From assembly GCA_028023455.1 (NCBI GenBank), contig JAQFVV010006640.1:80001-144000 (forward strand): 64,000 bases of DNA, read 5' to 3'. The translations under genes were made by a program, and so were the position numbers. This document shows, piece by piece, positions 60,053-64,000 of this stretch (position 1 is its first letter; each line of letters starts with the position of its first letter). The stretch comes from Epiperipatus broadwayi (taxonomy: Eukaryota > Onychophora > Udeonychophora > Euonychophora > Peripatidae). Below the pieces are notes generated by a model, which was given only the letters and a program-made list of their open reading frames with translations, did no database searches and had not been told where the DNA came from.

Positions 60053-60940
60053 TTAAACAAATCCAGAATGGTCAGAGAATAAGTCATCTTTTATTTTTCT
60101 AAAATTATGTTTTATCTCTCTACAGGTATTTTTTTTATTGGTGAAGATATTATTTGGGTTGACTTGAAAATCTAATATTCTCTTCATTCTGGTGTGAAAC
60201 TTTTTCTTTCTTCTTTTTTCCATTTTCATTTTATACAAGTGTAATCCATTGATACAAACAGGATAACACTAAACTGTTTACTCTTTTTGATCTTATATTG
60301 TTTAACCTTTTTAGATTGCAGACTTTATAACATTGAACACTTACTTCTATTTTAAATTTTCTTCATGTATTCTTTTTCATCATCATCAGGCAGCAGAATT
60401 TATCTTGTAAAATTTCTTCTGCATTAATACTTATTATCATGGATGCCAGAATTAGGACTTTCTCTTCAATAACATCATTACAATAGTCTTCTTCTCTTAA
60501 ATAATATAGTTAAAGTTCTTCAACTAAATTCAAACTTAATATTTTTTTTGGTTTTATCTATTATCATTCATGGCTAACATTTTCAACATCTGTTACATTG
60601 TTGATAATTTCCTTAAGCCCATTAAAATATTTTGCGTAAGTGTGTGTAATTTGTTTACATTTTTATCTATTTTTTATTTCCTTCTCAAACTTTTTCTGCA
60701 TTTCTTTTAATTTTTTCATAAGTGCTTATAGCTGCTCATTATTAAATGTATCTGGCTTTTGTTCCAAATGCTTTGCACTGTTGGAACAGCTTCTTTCTCC
60801 ATTGACTCCATTTTTGTTGATGATACTGAGTCTTGTGTTGCTGATGAATCTATGTTTAATTGTTCTTCCATCCTTGTTATCAAACATGTTATCATTAGTA
60901 TATAAAACTAAATATTCTACTATGTCCTTATTCATTTCCT
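60053..60940 (-). pseudogene. Decayed coding sequence with coiled-coil-like part (ORF1-like?)
   Basis: The minus strand from 60935 reads IVEYLVLYTNDNMFDNKDGR, NGVNGERSCSNSAKHLEQK and FNNEQL. After a frame break come LMKKLKEMQKKFEKEI, THTYAKYFNGLKEIINNVTD and VENVSHE, then EEKVLILASMIISINAEEIL, and finally QVNPNNIFTNKKNTCREIKH and IKDDLFSDHSGF. The heptad-like Leu/Met/Phe-Lys-Glu stretch suggests a coiled coil, which with the RT fragments nearby is reminiscent of a LINE ORF1 protein, but no RRM or zinc knuckle is visible. At least four breaks. Could also be a host pseudogene. Confidence 0.4.
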
Positions 60941-63900
60941 TGTATCAGGTTTACAAACTGATTTTTTTTTAAAAATATACATGCACAACTCTCAACCCTT
61001 CATATGCAATCTTCTCCAAAATAACATGATATAAAACTGCCTCCATAGATTTGCATATATAAAATACATATTTTAAATTTTTTAACATGGATGAACCTGA
61101 AAAATATGTTTTATATATTATGACTTCTGAATAGACACAAGAAACCAATTGTAATTAAATAGCACTGTATCAGTAACAGCTGGTTGCATTTAACTAAAAA
61201 ATGAAAGAACCTGAATTTTTAGAATTTTTTTTTAATAATCCAAAACCCTGTTTATGAAGCTCTTGCAGATATTATTTGAAAATTTTGAGATATTTAGTAT
61301 TTTTCTTTGGTGGTTGTTTAATGATAAAAAAGGGGGATGGTATGTCATAGAAATTATTAGTGTAGTTTAAATTGATCCAAGTTTTCCCTATTTCTCTGCA
61401 AGACAGTGATTGGTATTCATTTGGTGATTTTCTGGTTTATTTGCTTTCTGATACTCCAGTCCATAGTGTAGTTAATACAGCATATTTTCTCATGGTCATA
61501 GAAGCTTCTATTTTGGCCATATTGATTTAATACTTATAATGCAGCATACATGGGTATGCATGTATGTTTGTACCATATTTCAACCTTATTGTTTATTCAT
61601 GTACTTAATTAAAATACCAAATACTATGTTTTACAGTAAAATAATTAATTTCATAATCAATTTCTTGGTTAACTAATTTAAACATCTTTTAAGTGATTAA
61701 TAGATCAATGGATCAGTGAATTGTCAAATAAAAAAAAATACACTCTCAATAATTTTGATTGCTAAATAATTATTTTTTGTCATTCTATAAATGCAGAATA
61801 TTTTTTTATTTTACTTTAATGAATATTTTTTAGAAGATAAAATGATTTGTTCTTTCTTTTTCTTTTTCAAGAGAGAAAAGGTTATTGAATATTTGCAACT
61901 AATTAACTGAGTGCAGAAGGAGGGAATGACCTTTTTTTAAAGTTGAACTTTTGAATGAGTGACCTTTGATTGGTGGAAGAAACAGATATCTAAGTAATAA
62001 TGAGATATGAAAGGGGGATAGTTTACAAGAAAGTTAGCTTTATTACTACAATTCTCTCTCTACAAAGGGCTTTATTATTGCAATTCTCTTTCTACAAATT
62101 TGTTCTTCCATAATCAAGCAGTTGAGATTCAACTCAAACTCAAAAATACAAATTTTATATAAATTTTTTGTATGAAAATAGTTAAGAAATTTTTCTTGGG
62201 AAGATAAAGGCAAGGATGAAGACTTAAATAACTTTAAACAAGGTACATCTCTATATTTCCACTTGACTAATTTAGATTTAAGATCATCATTTGGGATGCA
62301 TATGTGTATCTATATTTCAAATTTGATTTGCCTAATCTTAATTTCTAATATTAAAGAAAGTGTTGACATGTGTGAATTTTGTTACTTTATGTAAAATTTT
62401 ATGCTGAACTTTTTTATAAAACATTTCAAAGACTTTATATTAAAAATTTCTACTGGCTATAAAAGAGTAAAGTTTAAATGGAATAATATGTGTATCTAAT
62501 TTATTATAACATGCTTTATTATTATTATTGAACAAGAAATATACTTAACTATTTGTGTCTCTAGGATTAAGAATGGAATGTGTGACTTCTATAATTAATA
62601 GATCACTAACTTATATTTAAATGTGCTTACAATTGAATGAATGGAAGAGCATGAATACTATATGTGAGCACTTTTATTTTATTGTTCTCCTCATTTGTAT
62701 TTAATTTATTATTAAAATATATTATCATTCCAAAAATGCCATGTAAACTTATGTGCATATTATTAAGTAATCAGCTATTTGTCTAATGGATGACCTTTGA
62801 TAATTTAAGTGCCTTGATAAATGTATTTAGTTAAACGGTAAATTATTACCAAATCTGCAGTAGTAAATATTTATTTGTCATTATTGAATACTTCTCATGC
62901 AATGTTATCAGCAATTTTAGTTAGCTACTGCTAAGAACTTTTGAAATGTGCTTTAATTGGATCCAAATGTGTATTGCCTTCCAGTAGAAATTTGTTCTGT
63001 GTCTATTAACACCCATTCATTTTACAATTATTATCATTATTTTGTACAGGACCAATATATGTTATTTATGGATATGTGCAAATGAACTCTTATGTTTCCA
63101 GATAAAGAAAATTTAATTTTTTTGTTAGTATATGATAGAGAGGTAGACTAATTACTTGTCTTATATTTTTATTTAATTATTATTTCTTTAGCTTCATGAT
63201 CATTTTGGATAATTGTAATATGAAGAAATAATATATTGAGTAATTAATCATTATTTTGATATAATTTTTATTGATACATGCATTCTGTACACATGTGTTA
63301 GTGATAGAAACATTTCTTCATTATTAGGGAGTTAACTTTAAGAAGTGGTAAAGGCATAAATTTATTATTTTATCTTTACATTTTTAGATATTATAAATTC
63401 CATTTACTAATAATTATTTTGCTTCAAATTTAAAAGATTTGTAGTTTGTCACAAATCAAAATTTTATTTCAATTTATTAATTAATGTTAGATACACAAAA
63501 GTATTGTTTTACCTTTGCTTTGCTAGAATAATGAGGTTTATTTAGTAGCATTTATTATATTTCAGATTTAAGATATTTATAATTCATCAGGGATGAGAAT
63601 TTTTTTTACTTATTAATTAATGTTGTTACAATATTTATGTATTGAATACTATTTGAAATTATTTTGTACATTATTATGCATATGTACCTGTCTGTTGTTT
63701 AATTCAATTATACAATTGTTGAATTAAAAGTCGATTGAATTACTTTTCCAACTGGATTCAGAAGGTGTGATATACAAAAAGAAGGATTAGAGATTTATCT
63801 AAGAGTGAATTTATTATTTTTATGCTTAGATTGAAATGTATTTAGTGTCTACAGAGAGAAAAATCATTTATGATATATATTGTATTGCCAGGGATTGAGA

Positions 63901-64000
63901 GAACTCTCCCTTAGTTTATTGAAATACTTGTCATGAGCTGATTATAATTTCCAGATTAAGAAATTGTGTATTATGATGATTATATTATGTGAAATAAAGT
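60941..64000. other. AT-rich spacer to window end
   Basis: No gene, recognisable repeat family or long SSR could be supported. A short near-duplicate (TTTATTACTACAATTCTCTCTCTACAAA and TTTATTATTGCAATTCTCTTTCTAC around 62040-62098) is a local tandem duplication of about 33 bp. Confidence 0.5.

Overview
This is a non-coding-dominated window from an animal (metazoan) nuclear genome. Evidence: it is very AT-rich, has no bacterial-type gene packing, carries long (TTA)n, (CTA)n, (TA)n and (GATA)n microsatellites, and holds decayed non-LTR retrotransposons, Penelope-like elements with GIY-YIG domains, a Merlin DNA transposon and intron-like splice signals. The repeat mix fits an invertebrate (mollusc-, chelicerate- or cnidarian-like), but nothing here fixes the phylum. 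No complete host gene and no convincing tRNA or rRNA gene is visible.

Layout. 0-3.9 kb: AT-rich spacer, a dispersed repeat, a tRNA-like SINE head and one weak terminal-exon candidate. 3.9-6.2 kb: a decayed LINE (minus). 6.2-10.8 kb: spacer. 10.99-13.5 kb: segment A, carrying a cysteine-rich terminal exon and an upstream exon-like block, with a Penelope fragment and two (TTA)n arrays inside the presumed intron. 13.5-14.3 kb: a 414-bp tandem duplication. 14.3-22.6 kb: mostly unrecognised AT-rich sequence and old repeats. 22.68-27.83 kb: copy 1 of an unclassified ~5-kb element (called E here). 27.84-31.60 kb: a full-length Merlin transposon with ~420-bp terminal inverted repeats, a dead transposase and a nested large palindrome. 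32.1-33.44 kb: a recent 5'-truncated LINE insertion with poly(A) and target-site duplication. 33.76-34.35 kb: an RTE-like 3' fragment. 34.4-36.8 kb: a dispersed repeat split by a hairpin repeat. 37.2-37.7 and 40.15-40.6 kb: two Penelope fragments. 37.9-39.4 kb: segment B, the inverted paralogue of segment A. 40.9-42.25 kb: (TTA)n arrays and an E fragment. 44.66-45.53 kb: a second RTE-like 3' fragment. 46.36-46.44 kb: a third cysteine-rich exon. 49.3-50.45 kb and 57.73-59.3 kb: an endonuclease half and a reverse-transcriptase half that may be one LINE split by ~7.3 kb of nested insertions, including E copy 2 (51.08-55.85 kb). 60.05-60.94 kb: a coiled-coil-like coding remnant. The remainder to 64 kb is featureless.

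The most interesting observation is the small family of cysteine-rich exons: two lie in an inverted segmental duplication alignable through exons, introns and 3' UTR, and a third is a more diverged relative. The second is element E, a ~5-kb family present three times, with terminal motifs in (TA)n tracts and a conserved coding remnant I could not assign to a known superfamily. All similarities were found by eye; no alignment or database search was run.
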